Part shown: piece by piece, positions 47,057 to 58,648 of the stretch
How positions within the stretch are numbered: position 1 is the stretch's first letter
Layout of the letters: every line of letters starts with the position of its first letter
NCBI GenBank assembly: GCA_002099365.1
Contig: MSED01000008.1
Span: 1-64,000, forward strand
Source of the DNA: Phialophora verrucosa
Lineage: Eukaryota; Ascomycota; Eurotiomycetes; Chaetothyriales; Herpotrichiellaceae
DNA length: 64,000 nucleotides
Direction: 5' to 3'
The notes under the pieces: generated by a model
What the model saw: the letters and a program-made list of their open reading frames with translations, nothing else
Told to the model about the DNA's origin: nothing
The model's database searches: none
Made by a program: the position numbers and the translations under genes

Positions 47057-47800
47057 ATGGACTCTACAAGGCTTAGGAAGGCTTTCAAGTATCCCTCTGA
47101 CGATGACGGAGATGGGTCGCAGGATGCTATGGATGAAGAAGGTATGTGAGCATAGGCTCTTATCTGCTACCTGCGGTTAATGGCCCATGCTACTAATCTT
47201 TCCCAGCCCGTGTATGGACTTGTCTCTAACCGGTTGTCGTCCCGTACAATAGAACAGGAACGTCTCCTACAGAACCTCCAGGCATCGGAGACATCGGCGA
47301 ACATGACCTACACAAGAGTGTTCACTTGCCTTCCCCTCGTCATCATCTTGCCGTTTCTGTTGTATCTATCAAGATCAACATCAGGAACTATGGTTCTCCT
47401 ATGTCTCTTAGGCATCACCTCGCTCATCTCCAGTGCCTATATGATGTACATGGTCCCCGTTTCTACGCCCCTGGGGTCGTTGTCTAGATTTACACGACTT
47501 GCGCCATCTGCTCAGCAGCGACGGGATTACAGCACCTCTCAGACATCCTTTCTCCTGACCTCTGATGAGAGTCCCATCAACCAGTACTTGCCCTACCTCA
47601 ATGCATTTATCTGCGCATTGTTGTTCGTTGCCTCTTGGAGTTATTGGTCGCGAAGCGGTGTGCCAGAGGGTCTGTGGCTGTTTCTATTGCTTCCGGGTGT
47701 TGCCTTTGGGATGGTCTTCATGGTGAAGCGGAGTATGGCGGAAATCCAGACCGGGTTGAGCGGGCTGCGCGGAATGCGATACGAATACAAAGGGGCGTGA
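47057..47800 (+). CDS. four-TM fungal membrane protein, uncharacterised
   Basis: Exon 1, 47057-47141, is short and acidic (YPSDDDGDGSQDAMDEE). A 111-bp intron (GTATGT...CAATAG) leads to exon 2, 47253-47800. The join is in phase 1 and gives DEEEQERLLQNLQ, 210 residues in total. The open frame that starts at 47180 would begin inside the intron, so I reject it as the start. Four hydrophobic segments follow (VFTCLPLVIILPFLLYL; MVLLCLLGITSLISSAYMMY; LNAFICALLFVASWSYW; LWLFLLLPGVAFGMVFMV). The general layout is familiar from conserved ascomycete proteins of unknown function. Confidence 0.78.
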
Positions 47801-47957
47801 TGAGGACTTGCAAGACCAGCAAAGTCCTAATCAGCAGGATGTAATACCGCAGAACCAGATCACAATGGTGAAGAGCCAAGGGAGGTGTCCAGCAAACAGA
47901 GGTCTCCAACAGTAATGATGTGATGTTGTTACAGATGTGCGCAGAGAGACACCACTA

Positions 47958-48960
47958 TCACGCCGGGATCTTTTCCGCCGCTTTGGCTTCTGGCACCCTT
48001 GAGCTCGGGAGCGGAGGAGGCTCAATCCAGGGCTTCTTTAGGGCGTCTTGGATCATGACCAGACATCCTTTTGGACCACTGACGGCGCCTAGGAAGAGTT
48101 ATTAGCATTGCCTAATTCCGTCGACGTACACAAATTTTGCACTCACCGTGGACCACCACTATGCCGTTTTCCGCATCCGATTGTAACACCTTCAGGCTCT
48201 GTACTGTATTTCTCTGGCCACCCATCCGTCCAGCCATCTTCTTGCCTGGGTAAACACGGCTACCACCGCCCTGACTCGGACCAACTGAACCGTGCGATCT
48301 GTGACTGAGGGAATGACCGTGACTTCTTGGCTGACCCTTAAAACCCCATCTCTTCATCGGGCCTGCGAAGCCTTTGCCTTTGCAATTTGATCGCGTGTCT
48401 ACGTACTGGCCCACGGCAAACCAGTCCGCTCGAATCTCTTCACCCACAGGTAACAGGCCCGCCGCTCCGCGGACACGAAATTCCTTTTGATACCTCTTCG
48501 GACTTACTCCCTGAACGGAATAATGCCCCAACATGGGTTTTGTGACATTCTTCGAGTTTATCGTCCCGCTGCCGACACAGACGGCATAGTAGCCGTGTCT
48601 CTTCCGTGTTTTGTGACTGACAACTTGATTCCGATCTAGCTGTAATACTGTGCAGGCTATTCTTGTTCCTGATTCGACATCATAGACCGCGGTCATGCCC
48701 TTCTTGACCGCAAGGGCCCCTGTTCGTAAGGGAAGCGCGTCTGCTATGAGCTTGCGCTGGAAAGCAGCGGCTGGAGTGGCGTGTAAAGGCTCAATGCCTG
48801 CGACAACATTGTATGGATTCGGCTTCGGTTTGCGATCTATCGAACGAATGCCCATGCATCTTTTCTGAGAGGCGCTGATTGATTTCCGGATCAGGGAGCG
48901 AGGGAGGAGGAATGACGGAGGCAGGGGGGTAGCGACGAGCCTTGATGCCGTCGGAGGCAT
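47958..48960 (-). CDS. MRPL3: mitochondrial large-subunit ribosomal protein uL3m
   Basis: Exons 48960-48147 and 48088-47958 flank a 58-bp intron (GTGAGT...CCTAG), joined in phase 1 to 314 residues; without splicing the last about 43 residues would be lost. The N-terminus is basic and serine-rich, as in a mitochondrial presequence. uL3 features are GMTAVYD, a GYYAVCVG strand, the tryptophan-finger loop region KGKGFAGPMKRWGFKGQPRS followed by HGHSLSHRSHGS, and YPGKKMAGRMGGQRNTVQ. It binds near the peptidyl transferase centre of the mitoribosome. The gene (called MRPL9 in yeast) is a good single-copy anchor for synteny. It converges on the four-TM gene and is divergent from 49539. Confidence 0.93.
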
Positions 48961-49538
48961 GCTGACGGAGGCGCAGGAACGAGAGGAGAAGCCAGGTTGA
49001 ACAGTGTCGTTCTTTTGAATGGTGAAAACCGAAGCTCGAACTCAGGTGCAGGTCAATTCCCCAAAATTACTGGTTGCTGTTTCAGCCAATCACAAGGTGC
49101 AGAAGGAGCCACACTAACTCCTACTCTTCCAACGACTTCGCTTTTCACCTGCTACCCTCGTCAGCGACAATAAGTTGCACCGGCACCAATTTCGCATAGA
49201 TCGTATGGTCAGGTCGTGTGTAGCCTTCCGCAGCTTACACAATGGCGCCGGACGTGGCTCTTCCGACCTCGTATTTGGGGCCAGGAACAAGTTGCGGGGT
49301 TGAGCTTCCGTTTCCTCATCCATGGTTTTGATTGAGTCTTGGTGAGCCCATGTGATATTACCCCTCCCAATTTGTCGACCGGCGTAGCACGAGAGGACCA
49401 GCAATGACTTCAAAGGAGGGGCCGCCGTCCTTGGGTGAGCATTGGATTCCCTTCACCCTCTACCAAATTTTCCTCTTCCAGGGCAATTGCGAAAGCATCA
49501 TTTGACCAACTTCGGTACTCAGCCTGGTCAGCACCATC
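48961..49538. promoter_or_regulatory. shared upstream region of uL3m and the two-module protein gene
   Basis: 578 bp between divergently transcribed starts. No specific motif is assigned. Short minus-strand frames here are not supported. Confidence 0.4.
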
Positions 49539-50153
49539 ATGCAGCGACGCCCGTCCCTCGTCCCCGATCTCTTTCACATCAAGCGGACTACCGTGACGGC
49601 AGGATCTCCACCTTCGATTCATACTGAGATCTGTGGCACCTACACCGATCTTGACTCTGCTCAAAAGGCCGCACTTCATCGGCTCGATGACGAAGGGATC
49701 GCTCGAAATTCCCTGAGCGAGTACATGGAGAATGACCTGATCACCCCCTCCTCGGATTGGAAATATGGAGAAAACGTCGTCGTTCACGCCTCAAAGGGCA
49801 ATCAGATACACGACATCGAAATTGAAACCACTCCTAACTCCTTGGGCGTGCGATCCAAGCCAGGCGATGGAAGAGTTACAGACAACTTGTTCTACGTTCT
49901 TCGCACAGTCCAGTCAGCGGATGGAGCAACACATACGGAAATCAGAGGGATTCATCTGTCTCGGCAATCGGCCGTCACTGCTGCCAGATATGAGTTGGTA
50001 AGTGGTGAACGCAAGCAAGACTGGTATAGCGACTTCAAGGAAGAAGTGGCGCTCGGGCACCGAGAAGAGGACTTTGAAGGACAGCAACTGGTGGTGACTG
50101 CAACAGGACAGGATGGGAAGAAGTACATCGTCACTGTGGTCCATGAAAGTTGA
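49539..50153 (+). CDS. two-module protein of unknown function
   Basis: A single exon encodes 204 residues. No signal peptide or membrane segment is visible. The protein seems to be an internal duplication. Module 1 starts HTEICGTYTDLDSAQKAALHR and ends VVVHASKGNQIHDIEIETT. Module 2 starts HTEIRGIHLSRQSAVTAARYEL and ends LVVTATGQDGKKYIVTVVHES. Each has a HTEI.G start, an alanine-rich helix, an acidic middle and a VV..A.G.....I.V end. I do not recognise the family. Clean coding composition and a good ATG support the call. Confidence 0.75.
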   Translation: MQRRPSLVPDLFHIKRTTVTAGSPPSIHTEICGTYTDLDSAQKAALHRLDDEGIARNSLSEYMENDLITPSSDWKYGENVVVHASKGNQIHDIEIETTPNSLGVRSKPGDGRVTDNLFYVLRTVQSADGATHTEIRGIHLSRQSAVTAARYELVSGERKQDWYSDFKEEVALGHREEDFEGQQLVVTATGQDGKKYIVTVVHES

Positions 50154-53153
50154 AGTGCCGAAAGCGGCAATGTGGGGAGAGGAACGGAAAGGGGATGACT
50201 CCTCGATATATCTCGTGGATTCCCAGATTGATTCATCAGGTAATGTATCTGTTCTATCATTGGATCCTGTCACCTTCCAGTTCCATTCCTTTGTGTGAAG
50301 AACTTCGCTGCTTCCGTGGGGTTGTTCGACATGACGCGGCCTTTGACAGAAGGGTTGAGTCCTGACTCACAGACGGTAGGCCACCAGTTAATCAGCATTT
50401 GTCTGACTCTTCGGGTCGCTTCTCAGGACTATAAATACCTCCTTGCCCTCCGCGTATCTATCTTCTCAGATTAGTTCCTCATCGCGTCTTTGATCATTTG
50501 GAGTTTGTGGACTTGGTCTTCTACATACATCCTGTCACCCATTCCATAATGTCCTGACACACGCTTCTCCTTCATGATTCCCCTCGTCATTCGACCCAAC
50601 CATCGGAGCGAGTGGCCTACCTTTTTGTGCCACAACAGCCAGGACATCAATAGCAGCTCAGTCAACATGGCCAGCGCTTTACTTTTTGCTCGATGTCGGG
50701 ATCGGGGACGAAATCGAAAGTCCTTCTGTGATCGGCAACCAATCTTACAACTGGAAAAGGCAAAGAGATCAAGCAGACACGTCTGATACGACCCCATCCA
50801 GTACTCCTTCGGCAAAGCACCTCTAGGCACGGTATCAAATGATTTACAGGCTTCGATGGCAATCAATACCCGAGTGAACACAAGGCTCGCTTTGAGATTC
50901 TTCACAATTCACAAACCCGAAGGTCTCGTACATCTCGAGCTTCCAGTCCACACGGGAAGTGAAGATCCCAAGTGAGAATAGATGTCGCACGTCTACAGTC
51001 CGCAACTTCGGGAACTCAGCATTTCGGTCTTGTACAGGCCTTTGTCGACCTACAACCTTCTAGTCCAGATCTTGCTTCTCATCTTTGCCAGCAATATCAA
51101 CCTCTGCTGGGCTATTATCCTTGGTGGCGGCTTACCGCTCAAGTCACATCGACTGTTGAGACGAGGCTACACCGATTCCCTCCATTCCCGCCATGGGTGG
51201 ACATTCCAGGAGTCCGACAGTGCAAGATTTGACTCCTTCGGAGGAGGACCGAGAGGGCGCGTTGTTCAAAAGACGGTACGACCGGCTACCACAGACTTCG
51301 AAGATTGGCACCGCGAGAACTCACGCGCTCAGTCGGCGAAACCTCTGCTGGTGATGATCGTCCTTTCCTGCCAATTGGAAGGTGGACAGCTACCATGGAC
51401 CCCCACTACAATGTCCAAGAGCCACAGAGAGCCGGTATTGTGGATGTGATTCGGACACAGAAGACCTAGTTTCGTACCTGGATGGCGATGAGGGACCGGT
51501 CGAGCTGATATGAGCGGGAGCCTTGCTATGGTTCAAGCGGAAGAGATGAGAAGGGCTCAAGATTGGTGGCTCCCGGGCATTGAATGTAAGGGCTGAAGAC
51601 GGCGTTGCTGAAGAGGACCAGAAGACGGCGACAACGATGATGACGCCGAACAGACGCGAAAGATAAAGCACCTCGGGGCTTGCGCTTGAATTTGACTCGA
51701 GCTAATTAACCAACATCAGTACAGGAACATCGGCTGCTCCGCGACTGTAGGCTATCAAACAAGGGCTGATGCGGGTCGACGAAGGTGTGACTGGTGAAAC
51801 CCCGTCCGCATGCTCGGAAACACTCTACACCAATACGTTGCTCCATCGAAATGTATCCGAGGTCGAGTATCTTCGAGTCGTGGCAAGGAAGTGGCCCCCG
51901 AGCCCACGCGTGGAAAACGAAGCCTTTACCGACAGACACATCATCCAGCCTTATGAAAGCCCGGAGAGAGTATTTTTTGAGCGACATGATGGCATGGCAT
52001 TACTCAGAGACATCATCCAGAGCGAACTTGAAGTGCCCGACCGTAACGCCTTCGAGTGCTACTCACAACTGACAGCTCGACGGTTACGAATGTGGCATGT
52101 TGATCATCGTGAATAACCAAGGTCCTCCACCGGCACCAATTCCTTTTTTTAGCGCTATCGCAATATAGCCTTATCCCATAGCCCGATCAACCTATGGTGT
52201 GTGTGTTGCGCAGAATCGTCACGAAGCATGCCTTAAGCCAACAAACGCACGATGTTCTTACACCTCAAGTTGATGCCCAGCCAGACATCATAGTATGCCT
52301 TGAGGGAGAGACCATCGGGAAGATGCCTCTAGCGGATAGAGAGATGACTCCCCTTGTGCAGCTGAGTATTCGCATTCAGAATGTTTCGCAATTCTTACCG
52401 GGATGACGGTGGCCACCTTGGGAAGGTCTGATGTGGCCCATCGAGCAGCATGTCGCCGGCATGTTCATCAATACGCTCAACATACCCGTTGTCGACCTCT
52501 GGCCTGATATGCCTCCTGGCACATCGCAAAAAGGAAGCCCACCTGCAGCTTCTAGGACCTGACTCACAGCAGTCAGGTCCTGTTATGTTCACTCAGAAGC
52601 TTCGCATATGGATTGATTCCGCAAAAATGTTATCAGAGGGTGGTGATGTCCATACCCGGAAAATACTCACCACGTGATGCAGATAATCGGGCGCGTTTCG
52701 CGATCTTGGACGGGATTACGACAAAGTCGCCTCATGGGAACGATGCGAAATTCCCAAGAAGACGATTTTTGTTCCCCTAAGACATTCGGAAATGATCGGC
52801 CGAGGCAGCATTTCCTGAAGGAAGAACCCTGGAGCATCCAATCTTGTCATGGTCTAGCTGACCCTCGTGCTAGACAATGTTGCGTGTCCACACTACGGGG
52901 AAGGTCACTTGGCTCAGCTCCAAGGAACTGATTACCCCATAATAAGACTCTTCAGACTCATGCAGTACAGACAGGCAGTAGGGACATGCGGTCCGAAGTG
53001 TCCTCGCATGTTTGGACACGCTCGCAACTGAGTACATGCTCTTACCAGGGCTGGATATGATCTATATATATGGCATGACTCCTTGGCCGGCTCTCACGCC
53101 CTCCCGTCGATTGCCGGCACGGTGTCCCTGGCAGACATTCAGGATTCCAATTT
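50154..53153. other. 3 kb without an intact gene; coding-like fragments
   Basis: Several frames look coding but do not join. On the minus strand, 51030-50900 reads NAEFPKLRTVDVRHLFSLG and DWKLEMYETFGFVN, which recalls fungal F-box or LRR-like proteins. The frame 50905-50471 ends YVEDQVHKLQMIKDAMRN. On the plus strand, 51769-52116 and 52194-52406 have no motif. This looks like decayed genes, but I cannot name them. Confidence 0.45.
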
Positions 53154-53618
53154 TTGAAGGGACCTCAGAAGGCTGCAGCAGAAGTTTGTTGTATGTTGAA
53201 ACCTGACGGAAAAGCCTTCATCACTGCGTTGCAGGATCTAGGATATTTCAAGACGGCTGAGCAATCAGCTGTGACAATTCGACCGACACAGCCACCACCG
53301 AAGGTACCGATTTCAGATGAGTGCTTTGAGGCCAACTATCTCAGAGGGGTATTCGAGAAAGTACCATTTCGAGACGTGAAAGTACATCAACAAGAGAGCG
53401 CCTATCCTGCATCTTCGACGACCGAATCGGCCGAGCTTTTGCTGCTAATGATGGGAGCTATTCCAAAGCTACAAGGGTGGACTGATTATGAGGTCGAAAG
53501 GCTTCCTCTAAAACTAAAGGATAAGAACTTCTTCGACCGCAATCCAGAAAATCTCGAGGTTGGTGAAGACGGGATGCGTATCAAAATGATTGCCAATGTT
53601 GCTGTCTGCACCAGGTAG
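53154..53618 (+). pseudogene. C-terminal fragment of a SAM-dependent methyltransferase
   Basis: The frame reads GPQKAAAEVCCMLKPDGKAF, which is the post-motif I segment of class I (type 11) methyltransferases (usual form ...VLKPGG...). It continues for about 140 residues (ALQDLGYFKT, KVPISDECFEANYLRGVFEK, AELLLLMMGAIPKLQGWTDY) to a natural stop. The upstream half, including the SAM-binding glycine motif, is not found in frame. ADIQDSNF just upstream lies in a different frame. I think it is a truncated gene; a missed intron is less likely. Confidence 0.55.
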
Positions 53619-54175
53619 CCCTATTCAGCATGCTTACTATCTTCTACACTATATGTTGGCCGTCAAAGTAGGCCTCTCCGACTCCATGAACACCATTTCC
53701 CCCTTGTTGACCCCGTTTACCTGCTGACTACACACGTCTGTCAGCCTTCTCCAGTGCAATCTCTATGTGCGTTCCTGTTCTTTACGTTATTACTCGAATC
53801 CCAATCTTAACTGAGGCTCGATTCAACATAACGAGGAGAATCAATGGAATGATTCTTCTCGACGACGAGCCCGGACGCAACGCTTTCGTACTGCGAGATA
53901 TGAATGGAGATCTAGGATCTACAGTAGCCAGTTGATATGAATTTAAAGACAGCAGAGCAGACATACTAGTGGGCATTAAAGCACGCTTCGGACATGCACA
54001 ATGTGAAAACTCCTATACTCAAGATTATACAACAACTGCATCTCGGTCGCTTCCATTGTCCTTCATGACATCTTTTGTATGAATAGAGTGGTCCTAGATA
54101 TTTCGTTGTTGTTTGGCATATGGCGACCCCTTCTTCGCGCTCCATGTTATTGATGATGGGCAGCAATCGATAGTG
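53619..54175. other. intergenic, convergent 3' flanks
   Basis: 557 bp. Short frames only. Confidence 0.5.
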
Positions 54176-55345
54176 TCAGGTCAAGTCGATTTCGGACTTG
54201 AGGGTACTGACATGGAAGTCGACTATCCAGGAGTATGGCAGGACCTTCAGAATGAGGTTTCGGAAATAGTACGCAAGGGCGCTTCTGGGGATATACCATG
54301 CCGCCATGCGCCTCGACCGCGATTGAAGCCGCTCAATGGATGGGCGTAGTTTTGCTTCGTGGTTGCGGAGTGCTTCGACAACATCTGAGGTTTTCTGGAG
54401 CTCTTTGCCTAGTATCTCTGCCGACACCAGTGCCATGCCCGCACCTTGACCCGAGAGAAGGGTGAGGCAATGTGCTGCATCGCCGAGAAGGACCACTCGA
54501 CCTTTGGACCATTGGGGTAGATTGACCAGAGCGAGAGTGTCCAGGTTCACGAGAGCGCCTGCTTTCTCTGCGCGGTCAGTGGCGTCACGCACTTGCGGGA
54601 CGCTGTTGGCCGTGACCCTATGGAGAATGCCAAATTTGTCCCGCGCGGTCTCTATTGACAAGGTCTGGTCCTCGCGCCAGATGTGCATGGCGGTCATGCC
54701 CTTATCTCGCAAGCTGAACAGCATATCTAACTGCCCTGGACGGTTGAATGAGTGACAATCGTTCTGCGTCTCCCCTGGTTGTTGGCTGAAGTTATATGCG
54801 GCGTAATAGTAGCCCAGAGGCTCCAAGAAACTGCCATTGTCTTCTTTCCAGAGAGACCGGCGGATCTGGGAACGAAACCCGTCGGCGCCAATCAGCAGAT
54901 CCGCCTCAATCACATCGCCGCCGGCGAGGACCACGCGGACCTTTGTTTCCTCCTCCGCAAACTCGCTGACGGTCTCTTGGAATCGAATTGTACAGCTGTC
55001 TGGAAGACTTTTGGCCAGCAGTTGGGCCAAATCATCGCGGCGTACGGCCAGCGCGTCCAGTCCACCGTGAACGTCGGCGTACTTTACGCGACACAATTCT
55101 TTTCCGTTGCAGTCGTTGATAATGTTGCCTTCAAAAGTCTGAGCCAGCGACTGGAGCTCACTAAGGAGGTTCATATGTTTGACGGTTTGGTATCCAAGAC
55201 CAGAGATGGTCATGGTATAGCCACCGACACGAAAGGTTTCGGCTCTTTCGACGACTATGGATTGCCAGCCAGCTTTGTCTAGCCACCAAGCAGAAGCTAG
55301 GCCGGCGATCCCAGCTCCCACAATGAGTGCTACTGGTTTGGTCAT
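54176..55345 (-). CDS. FAD-dependent monooxygenase (class A flavoprotein)
   Basis: A single exon encodes 389 residues. I start at the internal ATG (MTKPVALIVGAGIAG), which places the Rossmann GxGxxG at residues 10-15, the normal position; the frame is open 25 codons further upstream. Also visible are the DG motif (LLIGADGFRSQIR) and the GD motif binding the FAD ribityl chain (VVLLGDAAHCLTLLSGQGAG). An RRDDLAQLL segment fits the family's conserved region. These enzymes (p-hydroxybenzoate hydroxylase/TetX group) hydroxylate or epoxidise aromatic or polyketide substrates using NAD(P)H and O2. It is divergent from the MFS gene at 56233, with an 887-bp shared upstream region, which suggests co-regulation. 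Confidence 0.9.
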   Translation of the reverse strand: MTKPVALIVGAGIAGLASAWWLDKAGWQSIVVERAETFRVGGYTMTISGLGYQTVKHMNLLSELQSLAQTFEGNIINDCNGKELCRVKYADVHGGLDALAVRRDDLAQLLAKSLPDSCTIRFQETVSEFAEEETKVRVVLAGGDVIEADLLIGADGFRSQIRRSLWKEDNGSFLEPLGYYYAAYNFSQQPGETQNDCHSFNRPGQLDMLFSLRDKGMTAMHIWREDQTLSIETARDKFGILHRVTANSVPQVRDATDRAEKAGALVNLDTLALVNLPQWSKGRVVLLGDAAHCLTLLSGQGAGMALVSAEILGKELQKTSDVVEALRNHEAKLRPSIERLQSRSRRMAAWYIPRSALAYYFRNLILKVLPYSWIVDFHVSTLKSEIDLT

Positions 55346-56232
55346 GACGACTATGTCGTGTTCGAATTGGTCTTCTTCAAATAGGACAACTTCCAGCAGG
55401 GTGTTAATCCGACGTAGCACGCCGATTTATGTTTCCTTGCCCAACTGGACCACATGGCAGTGGACTCACTGGACTGGGTCCAGGGCTCTTGCATTGATAC
55501 GAATACGAGCTTTGGAAGGCCAGCATCGGACTGTGCGTTGACGGCGCTGCATCTCCTGACTTGCTTCCACCAGATATTCTGTCTGATAGGCGGGCAATGA
55601 TTGGGACGTAGACCAAGGCCTTCCTGCGGTAGAATGAGGACCTTGAAGACCAAGCCTTCTTGGCCCCGACATCGGCTCCCGATCCCATAGGAAGCATAGC
55701 TGTGAGTCTTCGGTCAATGCTTATTTAGCCGCTATCACCGGGTAGTTTCCGCAGCACTGAAGTGCTCAGGGTTTTCGTATACAGGCATGAAATGATCTGA
55801 ATGCATGGCAAAAACGCAGTTCGGTTCTCTTGCAGGGCTGGTGACAAGGAATACCTATCTAAAAGGCAAATTGTTCATTATGTAAAGATTAATTCCCTCT
55901 TTTGCTCAGGGGGTATGGAGGAAGTCTATTTCTCGCTTGATCCCCCACATCGGGTATCTCAAAGTGAGGACCAGCCACGTCCACCATGTGGTTACCATGT
56001 GGACGGAAATGCAAGTTAGTAGCTAGGTTGTGCGCTCTCATGAGCCGACCAATAGGTCTGCGAAAGGTTTGGTGATGGTGAGAAAATCGACAAGTCCCGA
56101 TAATGCTTCTCGGGCCATTGTAGTACAAAAGGCTCGTTCGAGCTTTGCCCTCGATCTTAGGGTGTCCATCCTGTCGAGTCACGGTTCTTCCTAGAACATC
56201 CTCATCGTCTTTAATCCACAGCATAGCACCAG
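55346..56232. promoter_or_regulatory. shared upstream region of the FAD monooxygenase and MFS transporter genes
   Basis: 887 bp between divergent starts. Short frames inside (for example 55404-55717) are shadows. No specific site is assigned. Confidence 0.4.
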
Positions 56233-58115
56233 ATGGATCCCCATGGCCAATTTCAGTCCGTGTCTGCAGAACAACAAGCCAACAAGACCGATGTCATCAT
56301 AAGTGATGAACAATATGAACTCGACGACAAGGAGCGAAAGCTTACGCCGTCGCTAGCAGAAAATGCTGATTCTAAAGGCAATCATCTGCCGTCTTGGAAG
56401 TTGTTTGCCCTCATGGTGGCGTATGATACTCCTAAAGCGCCCCAACCACAACCGACCATCGGATGGTGTCGAGGTGAACAGTGCTAATCAGATGGTCTTC
56501 TAGGATTTGGTTGATCACGTTCACAACCGGTTTCCAAATTCAGATCCTGAATCCACTCCTACCGTACGTATACAGCAACTTCGACGCCCACTCGCTCATT
56601 CCAACGGCAAGCATCGTCTCGAGTGTTGTAGGCGCAGTTTCCCGACTACCTCTGGCGAAGATAATCGACATCTGGGGCCGCGATGTCGGCTTTGCCTTGA
56701 CTCTTGTGAGTTTCACCCTCGGCACAGTTATGATGGCGGCGTGCGACGACGTCCTCACCTACTGCGCGGCTTCGGTGTTTCTCTGGATGGGATTCGATTG
56801 CATGTCATATGTTCTGTATGTGGTCATTGCCGACCACTTTCCATTGGCGACTCGGGGTATCATGTTCGGCCTGTACAACACCCCGTGGCTCATCACGACT
56901 TGGATTGGTGCCCCAGCAGCCACCGCTTACCTAGAGGGCGCTGGTTGGAAGTGGGCTTTTGGCACCTTCTCCATTGTGTGTCCGATTACAGGTCTCCCTT
57001 TGCTTGCGATTCTCTACTGGGAAAGGCGCCAGCAGAAGACCGAGGTCATGGGAGGAAGAATTCAACGTCCCTTCCGGGAAAACGTGAAGTACTACTTCGT
57101 TGATTTTGATTGTGAGAGCTCATGAGCCCCATGTGTCATGATTCCTGACCGAAGCAAGCGCTTACTGATTTGCGCAGTTATCGGCCTCCTTCTCATCGCT
57201 GGTGGATTTTCCCTGTTCCTGTTGCCATTCAGCCTATACACACGGCAAGCAAGGGGCTGGGCGTCTCCAATGATCATCTGCATGCTGGTTTTCGGGGGTA
57301 TCCTGATCATCCTGTTCGTGCTATGGGAGAAGTTCCTAGCGCCAAAGTCTTTCATCCCGTTCTCACTCCTCAAGAGTCGCACCATCATCGGAGGGAGCGT
57401 CTCATATGCCCAGACATACCTCGTCTACTATGTCTGGACCAGCTACTTTTCTTCGGCCCTACAAGTTGTCCAAGGCCTCTCAGTCACGAGGGCTGGGTAC
57501 ATCTTCAATATCCACAGCATCGGATGGTGTCTCATGGGCATTGCTACTGGTTTCGCCATCAAGGCTACCGGCCGCTACAAATCTTTGGCTCTCTACTTGG
57601 GTCTTCCCCTGCAGATATTGTCTACGGGTCTGATGATATATCTGTCAAGGCCAAGCTCCAAGGTCGCCTCTATCGTGGTTGTCCAGATTTTCCTCTCTTT
57701 GGCCGATGGTCTGATCTACATGTCATCCGTTACTGCAGTCATGGCAGCCATTGACCACCACGACCACCTAGCCGGCGTGCTAGCTCTGTACAACATGATT
57801 GGTACCACCTTCCAAGCCATCGGGGCCACGATATCCGGTGCAATCTGGACCAACACATTTCCGAAGTATTTGGCCCAGAATCTGCCATCGAATGCCCGCC
57901 CCCAATTGATGACCATATACAGCAGCATCTACGCCCAATTGTCTTACGAGGTTGGAAGTCCGACCCGGACCGCGATTTCCCTAAGCTACACCGAAGCAAT
58001 GCAAAAGCTGTTCATTGCAGCAACGGCCCTTATATCTGTTGGGCTCGTCTCGACATTTGTGTGGAAAGACATCAAAATCACGACAGAGAAGCGAGCCGTC
58101 GCAGTCTCCGCATAA
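56233..58115 (+). CDS. MFS transporter, siderophore-iron-transporter-like (SIT)
   Basis: Exons 56233-56420, 56504-57111 and 57178-58115 join to 577 residues. Introns are 83 and 66 bp, in phases 2 and 1. The polar N-terminus (about 55 residues) precedes TM1 (LFALMVAIWLITFTTGFQIQ). The set of motifs fits the fungal 14-TM SIT family: KIIDIWGRD in loop 2-3, YVLYVVIADHFPLATRG, WAFGTFSIVCPI, and YLVYYVWTSYFSSALQVVQGLS followed by AGYIFNIHSIGW. A typical SIT exports or imports ferric siderophores by proton coupling; some relatives carry other compounds. It is divergent from the FAD monooxygenase, which could make or modify the cargo; that is inference. Confidence 0.85.
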
Positions 58116-58648
58116 GGTCCAGGCGGGAATGGACCGGGTTGGTGTTTTCAACTTTCCACACAACTCGTTAAGTAGCCTGTATTGTCAACCACCAGTAACT
58201 ACAGTAGATATATAGTGTATCCACTTCCTCGATCCACAGCAGTGACCGCGCTAAGTATGGTATAGAAGACCCGCTAGAATTGCCGAAGTAGGCTAGACGC
58301 GGGACGTTAGCGCAAACATTTGCTCGAATAGTGGGGTTAAAATCTTGAGGCTTAGAATTATCATCAGTAGGTGCCGGATCTAGCGGAGGCTGAGTATAAT
58401 AACAACTTCGCAGATTGAAATGATGAACTTGCCAGAACGGGAGGCAATTGACTCTGCAGGACGAATATGTAGTTGCTTCATAGACTTGCGTCCTTTTCAG
58501 CCCTCATGACCTTGTAGGAGTTGCGGAGAACACGGCTCTGGGGAAGTGGAAGAGAGTCACTCCTAAAGGTCCAAGTATCTGGCATTCGGTCTGTGTCATC
58601 CCGTTGCCTAGCGACCTTTTCTGTTCCCGGGTGTTCTTCCGTCTTCAC
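58116..58648. other. convergent intergenic
   Basis: 533 bp of 3' flanks between the two MFS genes. Nothing recognised. Confidence 0.5.

Noticed and set aside
47180..47252. ATG at 47180 as the start of the four-TM protein
   Set aside because: It lies inside an intron that, when removed, joins an acidic first exon to EQERLLQNLQ in frame.
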